In this document: positions 8,532 through 17,953 of the stretch, in pieces
Numbering within the stretch: the stretch's first letter is position 1
Layout of the letters: every line of letters begins with the position of its first letter
DNA from: Sphingomonas alba
GTDB lineage: Bacteria > Pseudomonadota > Alphaproteobacteria > Sphingomonadales > Sphingomonadaceae
Assembly (NCBI RefSeq): GCF_023516555.1
Contig: NZ_JAMGBD010000001.1
Location: forward strand, 1,364,001-1,428,000
DNA length: 64,000 bases
Direction: 5' to 3'
The notes under the pieces: model-generated
Database searches by the model: none
What the model saw: only the letters and a program-made list of their open reading frames with translations
What the model was told of the DNA's origin: nothing
Position numbers and translations under genes: made by a program

Positions 8532-11126
8532 ATGGCCAGAAGTGATGCGCAGACCCCGATGATGGTGCAGTACCATCGGCTGAAGGCCGAAGCCGGTGAC
8601 GCCTTGCTTTTCTATCGGATGGGCGACTTTTTCGAACTCTTCTTCGACGACGCCAAGATCGCCGCGCAGTGCCTCGACATCGCGCTCACCAGGCGCGGCG
8701 AGAACGAGGGCGCACCGATTCCGATGTGCGGTGTGCCAGCACACAGCGCGGAGTCCTATCTGGCGCGTTTGATCAAGGCGGGCCACCGGGTCGCCATCGC
8801 CGAGCAGACGGAAAGCCCGGCGGAAGCACGCAAGGCGCGTGGGTCGAAGGCCCTGGTCGATCGGGCGATAATCAGGCTGGTGACTCCGGGAACGCTGACC
8901 GAAGAGACGCTGCTGGCACCGGCATCTGCCAACTGGCTGGCAGCGGTCGCCAGGTCCGGTGACGAATGGGGCATCGCTGCCGCCGACATCTCAACTGGCC
9001 GATTCGAGCTGATTTGCTGCGAGGCGGGTGAGCTGGGCGCGGAGCTGGCGCGACTGTCGCCGGCTGAAACTATCGCCGATTCGCCGGTTCCGGGGATTTT
9101 TTCCGCCATTGGCAAGGGCGGGTTCGACAGCCTCACTGGCGAGCGGTCATTGAAGGCGCAATTTGCGGTCACGACCCTGGACGGCTTCGGCGCGCCCGGC
9201 CGGGCCGAACTGGCGGCGGCAGGCGGCCTGCTCGCCTATTTGGCGGCAACTCAGAGGGACGCCGGTTTGTTGCTGTCCGCGCCACGGCGGATTGCGCGTG
9301 GCACGCACGTGGCCATCGACCCGGCGACGCGCGACAGCCTGGAAATCACGCGGTCGGCGACGGGCGGAATCGCCGGCAGCCTGCTTGGCGAGGTCGACCG
9401 CTGTGTCACCGCTGCAGGACGGCGCCTGTTGGCTGCCGATCTGTCTGCGCCGTTGCTCGACCGGGCGGCCATTGAGGCACGGCTCGCACTGGTGCAGTTC
9501 TTCCACGACGACCAATTGCGCCGTGAGAACATCCGCGATGCGCTGAAGGCGATGCCCGACATCGGCCGTGCGCTCGGCCGGCTGGTAGCCGGGCGCGGAG
9601 GCCCCCGCGACCTTGCCCAGCTCCGCGACGGCCTTGCTGCCGCGTCGTCGCTGAGGAAGGATCTGGAGAGCATCACGCCACAGCCCGACCTGCTGCGGCA
9701 AATGCTGCCATTGCTCGGCGGCCATGCGGCGATGGTCGACAGACTAAGGATCGCCCTGGTCGATTCGCCGCCGATCGACACCTCGAAAGGCGGCTATATC
9801 GCCGAAGGCTATGACGCGGCTCTCGATGGGTTGCGAGCGGCCTCATTGGATGGGCGGCGCGCCATTGCCGCGCTTGAAGCTCGCTATCGTGACGCGACCG
9901 GCGTCGCTTCGTTGAAGATCCGGCATAATGCCGTGCTCGGCTATCATATCGAGGTCGCCGCACGGCATGCCGACCGTCTGATGGCCCCCGACAGCGGATT
10001 CGCGCACCGCCAGACTCTCGCCGGGGTCGTCCGGTTCAACTCGCCGGACTTGCATGAGGAAGCGGCCAAGGTCGTTGAAGCTGGGGGTCATGCGCTGGCC
10101 GCCGAAGCCGCTCATCTGGAAGAGCTGACCAAGCTGGCAGCAGATGCGTCGACCGCGATCACCGCCACCGCCGATGCGATTGCACGAATCGATGTCGCCG
10201 CCGGCAATGCAGCGCGCGCTGCGGAGGGCCAATGGTCGCTGCCATCGCTCGTCGAGCACCCCTGCCTGGAAATCGACGGCGGCCGCCACCCGGTAGTCGA
10301 ACATGCGCTGTCCGATAGCGGCGAACGCTTCATCGCCAATGATGTGAGCCTTGGCCCGAATGATCGACTCTGGCTGATCACCGGCCCCAACATGGGCGGC
10401 AAATCGACTTTCCTCCGTCAGTGCGCGCTAATCGTTCTATTGGCCCAGGCCGGCTGTTTCGTGCCCGCCGTCCGCGCCAAGGTCGGTCTGGTCGATCGGC
10501 TTTTCAGCCGCGTCGGCGCCTCCGACAACCTCGCCCGCGGTCGCTCGACTTTCATGGTCGAAATGGTCGAAACCGCCGCGATCCTCAGCCAGGCGACGCC
10601 CAACAGCCTGGTCATCCTCGACGAGATTGGCCGCGGCACTTCGACATATGATGGCCTCGCCATCGCCTGGGCCGTGGTCGAGGCCATGCATGACGAGGTG
10701 AAGGCGCGAACCTTGTTCGCGACCCACTACCACGAGCTGACCCTCCTCGCGGACCGGTTAGATAGCCTGTCGCTTCATCATGTCCGTGCGCGCGAATGGA
10801 AAGGCGAGCTCGTACTGTTGCACGAAGTCGCCGACGGTCCGGCCGACCGCAGTTACGGCATTGCCGTCGCGCGTCTGGCGGGATTGCCGCCGACGGTTGT
10901 CGCGCGGGCGCGCTCGGTGCTGACCAAGCTGGAAGCCGGCCGCGATGCAACCGGCGGAATTGCTGCCGGCCTGGACGAATTGCCGCTTTTCGCTGCCGTC
11001 GACCCGGAGCCCGTTGCGGATCCACTCATGGACGCGATCGAGCGCTTTGAACCCGACCGGATGAGCCCTCGTGAGGCGCTTGATGCATTGTACGAATTGA
11101 AGCGTTTGGCGGCGGAGCGCAGCTGA
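8532..11126 (+). CDS. mutS: DNA mismatch repair ATPase MutS
   Basis: An 864-residue mismatch sensor that recruits MutL. The N-terminal mismatch-binding domain has the F-x-E wedge (F33-x-E35 in MGDFFELF). The C-terminal ATPase has Walker A GPNMGGKSTFLRQ, the ABC-like signature region STFMVEM, Walker B VILDEIGRGTSTYDG and the helix-turn-helix tail ending YELKRLAAERS. The ATG at 8532 matches the usual N-terminus (MMVQYHRLKAEAGD follows within 10 residues). A TTG at 8478 would add 18 unrelated residues. The stop TGA overlaps the glnD ATG by one base, so both genes form one operon. Confidence 0.96.
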   Translation: MARSDAQTPMMVQYHRLKAEAGDALLFYRMGDFFELFFDDAKIAAQCLDIALTRRGENEGAPIPMCGVPAHSAESYLARLIKAGHRVAIAEQTESPAEARKARGSKALVDRAIIRLVTPGTLTEETLLAPASANWLAAVARSGDEWGIAAADISTGRFELICCEAGELGAELARLSPAETIADSPVPGIFSAIGKGGFDSLTGERSLKAQFAVTTLDGFGAPGRAELAAAGGLLAYLAATQRDAGLLLSAPRRIARGTHVAIDPATRDSLEITRSATGGIAGSLLGEVDRCVTAAGRRLLAADLSAPLLDRAAIEARLALVQFFHDDQLRRENIRDALKAMPDIGRALGRLVAGRGGPRDLAQLRDGLAAASSLRKDLESITPQPDLLRQMLPLLGGHAAMVDRLRIALVDSPPIDTSKGGYIAEGYDAALDGLRAASLDGRRAIAALEARYRDATGVASLKIRHNAVLGYHIEVAARHADRLMAPDSGFAHRQTLAGVVRFNSPDLHEEAAKVVEAGGHALAAEAAHLEELTKLAADASTAITATADAIARIDVAAGNAARAAEGQWSLPSLVEHPCLEIDGGRHPVVEHALSDSGERFIANDVSLGPNDRLWLITGPNMGGKSTFLRQCALIVLLAQAGCFVPAVRAKVGLVDRLFSRVGASDNLARGRSTFMVEMVETAAILSQATPNSLVILDEIGRGTSTYDGLAIAWAVVEAMHDEVKARTLFATHYHELTLLADRLDSLSLHHVRAREWKGELVLLHEVADGPADRSYGIAVARLAGLPPTVVARARSVLTKLEAGRDATGGIAAGLDELPLFAAVDPEPVADPLMDAIERFEPDRMSPREALDALYELKRLAAERS

Positions 11127-13864
11127 TGCTTCCGGCCCGCTTCGACCTGGTCGAGGACCGCCGGACCATCATCGACCGCCGGGCCATCGCCGAGCGCATC
11201 GCCGGACTCTCGCAGGGGGCACAGGGAGAGATCTCGACAATCCTCAAAGGCGCGCTCGAAACGGGCCGCGTGGAAATTGCGCGCCGGTTCGAAGCGGAGC
11301 CAGCGCGCGGGCGCATGGCCGCCGCCTGCTACGCGTTCCTGACCGACCAAATCCTGCGGTTGGCCTTCGACGCTGCGCGGTCGCATTTGGTCGACAGCAA
11401 GCCGTCTGATGACAGCGTTGCAATCGTCGGCCTTGGCGGGACGGGCCGGGGAGAGATGGCCCCGTTCAGCGACGTCGACCTGCTGTTTCTGGTCCAGGAA
11501 GGTAGCGGCGACGACGTGGCGGCGCTGATCGAGGCGACGCTTTACCTTCTCTGGGATTTGCCCTGGAAGCTTGGCCACGCGGTCCGGAATTGCCGGACCC
11601 TGATTTCCTTGGCGAAGAATGACATCACCATCCGCACCGCTTTCCTCGAGGCGCGATGGATCTGGGGTGACGAACAGCTGTTCGACAATTGCACCGCTCT
11701 CTTTCGCAAGGAGGTCGTGAACGGGACGGGTGCCGAGTTCGTCAGCGCCAAGCTCGCTGAACGTGATCAACGTCACTTGAAGCTTGGTGACAGCCGCTAC
11801 GTGGTCGAACCCAACGTCAAGGACGGCAAGGGCGGCCTGCGCGACCTTCACACGCTTTATTGGATTGCCCGATATGTTCACGGCATCAACAGGCCGGCAG
11901 ACCTGGTGGAGGCCGGCCTTCTCACACGCCAGGAATATCGTCGGTTCGAACGTGCCGAACGATTCTTCTGGGCAGTGCGCTGCCACCTGCACCTCATCGC
12001 GGGACGAGCTGAAGAACGGCTGAGCTTCGAGTATCAGCCGCTCATTGCGCGGGCGATGCGCTACGCCGAGCGGCCGGGGAAATCCGCGGTCGAACGGTTC
12101 ATGCAGTTCTATTTCTTGCAGGCCAAAGCCGTCGGCGACCTCACCGGCCTGTTCCTCGCGCAGCTCGACGAGCAAATGGCCCGCAAGGGGCGGCGGTTTG
12201 CGCTGCCGACATTTCCGCGTCGACCGTCCAAACTCCACGGCTTCAGCCTCGATCGAGGGCGGCTTTCAATCCCGAGCGAGACTTTCCTCGCCGAACAACC
12301 GGCGCGGCTAGTCGAGCTGTTCGCAATTGCCGCGCGGGAGGGACTGGAGATTCACCCGCGAGCGATGCGCGCGTCGACCCGGGACGCAAGACTGGCCGAT
12401 CAGGTGCGGGACGATGCCTCCGCCAATGCCTTCTTCATGGAAGCGTTGACGACAAAGGAACACCCCGACGTTGTGCTTCGCTGGATGAATGAAGCCGGCG
12501 TATTCGGGCGCTTCGTTCCCGATTTCGGCCGCGTCGTCGCCCAGATGCAGTTCGACATGTACCATCATTATACGGTCGACGAGCATTCGATCCGGGCAAT
12601 CGGCCTTCTGGCAGCGATCGAGCGTGGTGAACTCGCCAAGGACCATCCCCTGTCGACGGCACTATTTCGCCAGATAGGCTCACGGCGGACACTTTATGTT
12701 GCCGTCTTGCTCCATGATATCGCCAAGGGGCGGCGGGGCGACCACAGCATTCTCGGGGAGCAAGTAGCGCTGGAGCTTTGCCCGCGCTTCGGCCTCGATC
12801 CCGCCGAAACCGAAACCGTCGCCTGGCTGGTGCGCCATCACCTTTTGATGTCGGCGACGGCTTTCAAGCGCGACCTGGCCGACCCCAAGACGATCGAGGA
12901 TTTCGCCGCGCAGGTGCAAAGTGCCGAACGATTGCGGCTGTTGCTGATGCTGACCGTCGTCGATATTCGGGCGGTCGGGCCCGGAACGTGGAATGAGTGG
13001 AAGCGCCAGCTGCTGCGGACCTTGTTCGATGCCGCCGAAGAGCGTTTGCGCCTGGGTCACAAGCAGCGCGGCCGGGCCGAAGAGGTCAAGGAGCGGCAGG
13101 AATTGTTGGCCGCTGCACTAGGGTGGCGGAAGGGCGCGGCGCTTGCCCATGCGAGGCGCTTGCCGGACAGTTATTGGTTGGCGGAACCTGCAGCCTGGCA
13201 GCTTGCCAATGCGCGACAGGTCGCGGAGGCGGAAGCGCATTTCGGCGACGCCAAGCCGAGCGTGATCGCGGTCGACGAACCCGATTATGGGGCTACCCGG
13301 GTCAGCGTCTTTGCGCCTGATCGACCGGGACTATTCTATCGCGTCTGTGCGGGCCTCGCCGCGGCGGGGGCGTCGATCGTCGACGCGCGCATCCACACTA
13401 CGCGCGACGGCATGGCACTCGACAACCTTCTGGTTCAGGACTCGCAGCGGCGGCCGTATGCCGACCGCCGCTTGCGCGGCCGACTGGTCAAAGCCGTTGA
13501 ATCGGCGCTGGCATCGGACGCGCTGCCGATGCCTCCGGCAGCGGCGCCACTACCGCGTCGCCGCGCCGCATTCAGTGTCGCGCCGTCCGTAATCGTCGCT
13601 GACCAAGCATCCAGCCGCACGACCGTGGTCGAGGTCAATGCTCGCGACCGCGAGGGCTTGCTGGCCCGGCTGGCATTGGCGATCCATGACCAACACCTGC
13701 AGGTCCGCTCGGCCCATATTGCGACCTACGGCGAGCGGGCCGTCGATACCTTTTATCTCACCGGTGCGGACGGCCGTAAGCTTCACGCGGAAGTGATCGA
13801 AGCCCTGCGTGCCGCGCTGACTGCCGCCGCGAGCGAGGCGGATCGACGCAACCGCGCCGCCTGA
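11126..13864 (+). CDS. glnD: Bifunctional PII uridylyltransferase / uridylyl-removing enzyme
   Basis: A 912-residue nitrogen sensor that uridylylates PII when glutamine is low and removes UMP when it is high. Domains in order are nucleotidyltransferase with GLGGTGRGEMAPFSDVDLLF (catalytic D116 and D118), a central linker (NVKDGKGGLRDLHTLYW), an HD hydrolase with VLLHDIAKGRRGDHS, and two C-terminal ACT domains (VSVFAPDRPGLFYRVCAGLA and VEVNARDREGLLARLALAI) that bind glutamine. All parts look intact. It is translationally coupled to mutS, an arrangement seen in other sphingomonads. A bidirectional terminator follows at once. Confidence 0.96.
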   Translation: MLPARFDLVEDRRTIIDRRAIAERIAGLSQGAQGEISTILKGALETGRVEIARRFEAEPARGRMAAACYAFLTDQILRLAFDAARSHLVDSKPSDDSVAIVGLGGTGRGEMAPFSDVDLLFLVQEGSGDDVAALIEATLYLLWDLPWKLGHAVRNCRTLISLAKNDITIRTAFLEARWIWGDEQLFDNCTALFRKEVVNGTGAEFVSAKLAERDQRHLKLGDSRYVVEPNVKDGKGGLRDLHTLYWIARYVHGINRPADLVEAGLLTRQEYRRFERAERFFWAVRCHLHLIAGRAEERLSFEYQPLIARAMRYAERPGKSAVERFMQFYFLQAKAVGDLTGLFLAQLDEQMARKGRRFALPTFPRRPSKLHGFSLDRGRLSIPSETFLAEQPARLVELFAIAAREGLEIHPRAMRASTRDARLADQVRDDASANAFFMEALTTKEHPDVVLRWMNEAGVFGRFVPDFGRVVAQMQFDMYHHYTVDEHSIRAIGLLAAIERGELAKDHPLSTALFRQIGSRRTLYVAVLLHDIAKGRRGDHSILGEQVALELCPRFGLDPAETETVAWLVRHHLLMSATAFKRDLADPKTIEDFAAQVQSAERLRLLLMLTVVDIRAVGPGTWNEWKRQLLRTLFDAAEERLRLGHKQRGRAEEVKERQELLAAALGWRKGAALAHARRLPDSYWLAEPAAWQLANARQVAEAEAHFGDAKPSVIAVDEPDYGATRVSVFAPDRPGLFYRVCAGLAAAGASIVDARIHTTRDGMALDNLLVQDSQRRPYADRRLRGRLVKAVESALASDALPMPPAAAPLPRRRAAFSVAPSVIVADQASSRTTVVEVNARDREGLLARLALAIHDQHLQVRSAHIATYGERAVDTFYLTGADGRKLHAEVIEALRAALTAAASEADRRNRAA

Positions 13865-13868
13865 CACG

Positions 13869-13911
13869 AAAAAAAGGCCCCGCCCGCGAACGGACGGAGC
13901 CCCCCTTTTTT
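13869..13911. terminator. Bidirectional terminator between glnD and the TonB receptor gene
   Basis: Seven A, GGCCCCGCCCG, loop CGAA, CGGACGGAGCC (two mismatches), then C-rich and six T. A/T runs on both sides allow it to stop the glnD transcript and the opposite TonB receptor transcript. Confidence 0.85.
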
Positions 13912-13921
13912 GGTTGGTCGA

Positions 13922-16900
13922 TTAACCCCGTTCAGGCGCCGGTGCCGGCGGCGGCGGCGGCGGCGGAGACGGGCAGGTCGCGCTCGCCTCGATGACCGAA
14001 CCGTCGGCGCAGGTCTGCATCGGCGCCGGCGGTGGTGGTGGCGGAGCCGGCGGGGCGGCCTCAACCATCCGCGGCCGCGGCTGACCTAGCTTGCCCTTGA
14101 TAGTAAGCCCGAAGGTCCGCGGCTCCCCGAGGAAGTCGGCGTAGAGCTGCTGCGATCGCGTTGTCACTGGATAGTTGGCAAGCACACCACAGAAGCCGTT
14201 CAGCGCGCCGTTCTCCGTGCAACCGCCCTGCAGCGGCGCGTCGAAAGCGACCTGCTTGAACTTGGTGTCGAGGAGGTTCTGCGCCCAAAGCTCCACGCCC
14301 CAAAGGTCGTTCGGCCCACTGATACCGATGCGGCCATTGATGACACCGAAGCCTTTCTGGAACTTCTCGACGTCGAGGTCGGAGCCAGTGTTGAAGCCGC
14401 TCATCTGACGAGCATCGATGTAGAAGAGGCCGTGCATGCCGTTTGAACCGATCGGCGGCGTGTAGCCGAAGGACGCTGTCGTCACCAACTCGGACGCGCC
14501 CGAAACCTGCGCGTTGGAAAGCTGGAATAACGAGCCTGACAAAGGTTCGCCGCTCGCGCCGACCAGATTGTCTCGGTAGCGCGTGCGGGCATAGGTCATG
14601 CCAACATTGAAGCTCGCGTAGCGGAACGGCCGAGTGAAGACTTCGATCTCAAGGCCCGTCGAACGGACACCCGACCTCAAGCTTCCGACGCACGCTCCCG
14701 TTGGCCCGGTTGTGACCGGATCATTGACGTCAGTATCGCCATTGGGGACGTCGAGCGAGCTGCAGCTGTTGACGTTTTCAACCTCAAAATTGAGGCCATT
14801 AAACGTGTTGAGCTGGAAATCCTTGAAGTCCTGCCGGAACAAGGCGAGGTTGATGTCGATTCCTCGCCCGTTATATTTCAGACCCAACTCCCACGCGTCG
14901 TTGAGCTCCGGATCGAACTGCAGGTCAGATCCGCCAGCAGCGTGAGTGCAGTTAAGGCCTGCGCCAGGACCTGTGCCACAGACCGCACCCGCCACAGTGG
15001 CATGGGTTGATAGATTGGTCGTGAATGCTCTCGCGAGTGCCGACCGGTCGAGGTTGAAGCCGCCGGCTTTGTATCCCTTTGAGTAGCTCGCATACATCAG
15101 GATTTCGTCAATCGGCTTCCAGCTGAGCACCGCCGTGCCCGAGAATTTATGCTCGGTCTTGCTGTCGTCGAATGAGTAGTCGTGCCCTGGAACACTGGGA
15201 ATGAGGCATGGCAGCGACGCGAGCGTGGTTCCGCTCAAAGCCTCACAGATCAAGTTATTGTCGGTGAGATGAGCGTCGAGCGTTTTCTTCTCATGCGTGT
15301 AGCGCAGGCCCACGGTAAGCTTCAGGCCCTTGGTGATCTCAAAAATATTGTGCGTGAAAATCGCAAAGTTGTCGCTGTCCTGGTCGTAAAGGTCGTCGAG
15401 TCCGACGCCCGTGAAGGTCCGGCCGGTGAGGTTCGTGAAACCACTGGTGGTGCCGCCGGCGAAGGCGCCGAGCTTTGAAAAAGCCTGGAAAGTCAGCAGA
15501 TTTGCACCTGTGAGCAGGCCCGTGCCTATCATGGCGTTGGCGACATTCGTGTTGAAGCAGGTGCCCCCGTTGTTCGTCGCATTGTTCGTGTCGATCAGGC
15601 CATTGCCTAACGCGACGAGGCCGGCGTTGTGCAAAAGGTTGCCGGCGTTGACGAAGGTTCCCGCAAAGCTGTTGGCGACAACGCAATTGGCGTACTGAGA
15701 ATAATCATTGCCGTACGTCAGATTGTCGCGGAGTTTCAGGTTTTCGTGCGCATAATAGCCACCGACGAGCCAATTCAGACGGCCACCCCATAGCTCGCCC
15801 TGAAAGCGCAACTCTTGGGTGAATGTCTTGAACTTGTTGTACGAACCGCCGCTGCCATCGCGATAAAGAATGTCGAGATTGTTGAAGTCTGCATCCTGGC
15901 CTCGCTCGAAATCGTTCGACCGATAGGCCGTGATCGAAGTCAGCTGGGCGCCGCCAAAATCGTAATTGGCCTCGAGCGAAGCGCCCCAATCCTCGGTGTC
16001 CGAATTGAAGCTGCGGCCCGGAGTGACCGAGATCTTGCGGTCATAGGGGTCGTCGAGAATGATGCCCCGCGCGTTAAGATCGGGGTTCCCTACGGGGTGA
16101 AGCCCACGGATGATTGTTGCAAACGTCGAGGGCAACGAAAGATAGGTTTGCGCACTCGTCCGGAGTTTGTCTTCGGTCGGCTGGTAGACGGCGGCGCAGC
16201 ATTGCTCGTTGCGATGCGTGTAATCCGCGATGAAACGGACGGATAGGTCGTCGTTCGGCTGGTAGAGCAACTGGCCGCGGACCATGTAACGGTTGCGATC
16301 ATTGTAATCGCCGCCGCCGACTACATCGTCGAGGAAACCGTCGCGTTTGATCCAGACGCCGTCAATGCGGGCCGCGAGCGAATCGGTGATCGGTCCGGTC
16401 GCGCCGAGGTCGAGCCGTTTGTAACCGTAATTGCCGATCGAGGCCTCGCCGTAGATTTCTTGGGTGAAGCGCGGCTTGGCGGTGATGACATGGATGAGAC
16501 CGGCCGACGCGTTGCGTCCGAACAGCGTTCCCTGCGGGCCGCGGAGCACCTCGATGCGGTCGACTGCGCCAAGTTCCGTCAAGCCGACGCCGGTGCGGGA
16601 GCGGTAAACGCCGTCGATGAAGGTCGCAACCGAGCTTTCGAGGCCCGGGTTATCGCCGACCGTGCCGATGCCGCGGATGTTTGCGCGAGCGGCGCCACCT
16701 TCGGATGAGGTCGAGAAGACGAATAGCGAAGGAGACACCTGGTTGAGGCCGCGAAGGTCGGTGGCGCCAGTCTTTTTCAGCGTGTCGCCGCTGACTGCAG
16801 ACACGGCCAGAGGAACGTCGCTTAGCGCCTCGTTACGGCGCGTGGCGGTGACGATGATTGCATCGCCTTCCTTCTGTTCGTCTTCAGCCTTGGGCTGGTC

Positions 16901-17023
16901 GACCGCGGCGGCTTCACTTGGGCCTTCGGCCGTCGTGGATGAACTGCCCTGAGTGTCCTGAGCGTAGCTGGGCGTCGCGAGTACGGCGAATCCCGCCGAA
17001 AGCAGCCAGATCGACTTGCGCAT
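13922..17023 (-). CDS. TonB-dependent outer-membrane receptor with a Pro-rich, two-Cys C-terminal tail
   Basis: A 1033-residue outer-membrane receptor for TonB-driven uptake. A signal peptide (ends SYAQ, about residue 21) is followed by a linker, then the plug domain: IVVTATRRNEALSDVPLAVSA is the TonB box region, and VDRIEVLRGPQGTLFGRNASAG the plug core. A long beta-barrel follows. The plug and barrel resemble the sphingomonad receptors for plant-derived or aromatic compounds, but no ligand can be named. Unusually the chain does not end on the last barrel strand (TFGLTIKGKLG). It continues for some 60 residues with two polyproline runs around a TCADGSVIEASATCP segment. GAGAGGGGA precedes the ATG. 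Confidence 0.92.
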   Translation of the reverse strand: MRKSIWLLSAGFAVLATPSYAQDTQGSSSTTAEGPSEAAAVDQPKAEDEQKEGDAIIVTATRRNEALSDVPLAVSAVSGDTLKKTGATDLRGLNQVSPSLFVFSTSSEGGAARANIRGIGTVGDNPGLESSVATFIDGVYRSRTGVGLTELGAVDRIEVLRGPQGTLFGRNASAGLIHVITAKPRFTQEIYGEASIGNYGYKRLDLGATGPITDSLAARIDGVWIKRDGFLDDVVGGGDYNDRNRYMVRGQLLYQPNDDLSVRFIADYTHRNEQCCAAVYQPTEDKLRTSAQTYLSLPSTFATIIRGLHPVGNPDLNARGIILDDPYDRKISVTPGRSFNSDTEDWGASLEANYDFGGAQLTSITAYRSNDFERGQDADFNNLDILYRDGSGGSYNKFKTFTQELRFQGELWGGRLNWLVGGYYAHENLKLRDNLTYGNDYSQYANCVVANSFAGTFVNAGNLLHNAGLVALGNGLIDTNNATNNGGTCFNTNVANAMIGTGLLTGANLLTFQAFSKLGAFAGGTTSGFTNLTGRTFTGVGLDDLYDQDSDNFAIFTHNIFEITKGLKLTVGLRYTHEKKTLDAHLTDNNLICEALSGTTLASLPCLIPSVPGHDYSFDDSKTEHKFSGTAVLSWKPIDEILMYASYSKGYKAGGFNLDRSALARAFTTNLSTHATVAGAVCGTGPGAGLNCTHAAGGSDLQFDPELNDAWELGLKYNGRGIDINLALFRQDFKDFQLNTFNGLNFEVENVNSCSSLDVPNGDTDVNDPVTTGPTGACVGSLRSGVRSTGLEIEVFTRPFRYASFNVGMTYARTRYRDNLVGASGEPLSGSLFQLSNAQVSGASELVTTASFGYTPPIGSNGMHGLFYIDARQMSGFNTGSDLDVEKFQKGFGVINGRIGISGPNDLWGVELWAQNLLDTKFKQVAFDAPLQGGCTENGALNGFCGVLANYPVTTRSQQLYADFLGEPRTFGLTIKGKLGQPRPRMVEAAPPAPPPPPPAPMQTCADGSVIEASATCPSPPPPPPPAPAPERG

Positions 17024-17097
17024 GGTTTTCCCCTCTCATTCCCGCTCGCGCGTTTCCCCAGGCGCGATGCGGATTGAGAGGGAGGCTAATCCACTGC

Positions 17098-17177
17098 TTA
17101 CAGGAATGAAAGCGAGCGCCGGGGGAGGCCGCGCATGATTGGCGCGCCCCTGCGGCGTTTATGCAACATTCCTGTAA
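17098..17177. promoter_or_regulatory. Long-range inverted repeat upstream of the TonB receptor gene
   Basis: TTACAGGAATG at 17098-17108 and its exact reverse complement CATTCCTGTAA at 17167-17177, 58 bases apart. The distal half lies next to a minus-strand TTGTCA (17188-17183) with CATAAA 19 bases beyond it, a possible promoter. A paired operator with DNA looping would fit. Confidence 0.4.
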
Positions 17178-17209
17178 AGTTGTGACAAACAGGCGGGCGT
17201 GGAGGCGCC

Positions 17210-17755
17210 CTATTTCGGGGCCAGCACCATCAGCATCTGCCGGCCTTCCATGCGCGGATGGGCTTCGATCTTGGCAATCTCCGCCACCTGCTCCGAGGCA
17301 CGCTGAAGCACGGCCATGCCGAGTTGGCCATGAGCCATCTCGCGGCCGCGGAAGCGCATCGTGAGCTTCACCTTGTCGCCCTCCTCGAGGAACTCGACGA
17401 CCTTGCGCATCTTCACGTCATAGTCGTGGTCGTCGATGTTCGGACGCATCTTGATCTCCTTGATCTCCTGCGTCTTCTGCTTCTTGCGCTGCTCGTTGGC
17501 CTTCTTCTGGGCTTCGTACTTATAGCGGCCAATATCCAGGAACTTCGCAACGGGCGGGTCGGCGTTGGGAGAGATTTCGACGAGATCGAGTCCGACCTCA
17601 GCCGCCTGCTCAATCGCCTCGCGCGTAAACATCACGCCCAGATTCTCGCCGTTCTCGTCGATCACCCTGACCTTCTGGGACTGGATGAACTGGTTGAAAC
17701 GGGGGCCGGACAAGACCGGCGGCGCCATCGATCGGCGCGGATTGGGCGGTGGTAT
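17210..17755 (-). CDS. infC: Translation initiation factor IF-3, probable ATA start
   Basis: IF-3 binds the 30S subunit and rejects wrong initiator tRNA and start codons. The N-domain ([26 protein letters not shown]) and C-domain ([42 protein letters not shown]) are complete and end MLMVLAPK. The nearest ATG is at 17728 (172 residues) but has no ribosome site. GGAG at 17767-17764 stands 8 bases before an in-frame ATA at 17755, giving 181 residues (start, PPPNPRRS, then MAPP). Rare AUU, AUC or AUA starts are the classical basis of IF-3 autoregulation, so I prefer the ATA; the ATG remains possible. thrS lies upstream on the same strand, as in E. coli. Confidence 0.9.
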   Translation of the reverse strand: MPPPNPRRSMAPPVLSGPRFNQFIQSQKVRVIDENGENLGVMFTREAIEQAAEVGLDLVEISPNADPPVAKFLDIGRYKYEAQKKANEQRKKQKTQEIKEIKMRPNIDDHDYDVKMRKVVEFLEEGDKVKLTMRFRGREMAHGQLGMAVLQRASEQVAEIAKIEAHPRMEGRQMLMVLAPK

Positions 17756-17953
17756 AACGCAATCTCCATTAACGGTTGGAATCAGCCTGCCAGCTAAGCC
17801 TTCGCACTCCGAAAATAAAGGGGTGCGGCCCGAAAGCCGGCATTTTCCGGTTCAGCTGTGGCGGACTCGTGTCAGGCGAGAACGGATTCATCCGCGCGTG
17901 TCCGCAGGGCGCGGGCGATGGCGACGTGCCGGGCGATTGGGCGCGAACCATCT
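17756..17953 (-). other. thrS-infC intergenic region, no gene recognised
   Basis: About 200 bases between the thrS stop and the infC ribosome site. There are only short hairpins (for example CCGGAAAATGCCGG on the minus strand) and no convincing terminator, tRNA or small gene. Reading frames here are short and lack ribosome sites. Confidence 0.5.

Noticed and set aside
10853-12238. Long minus-strand reading frame (461 codons) opposite mutS-glnD
   Set aside because: It lies over two intact, well recognised genes and its protein shows no family pattern; such antisense frames are common in GC-rich codon usage.
17756-17953. Possible tRNA or small RNA between thrS and infC
   Set aside because: No acceptor stem, anticodon loop or GGTTCGA-like T-loop could be laid out; only minor hairpins.
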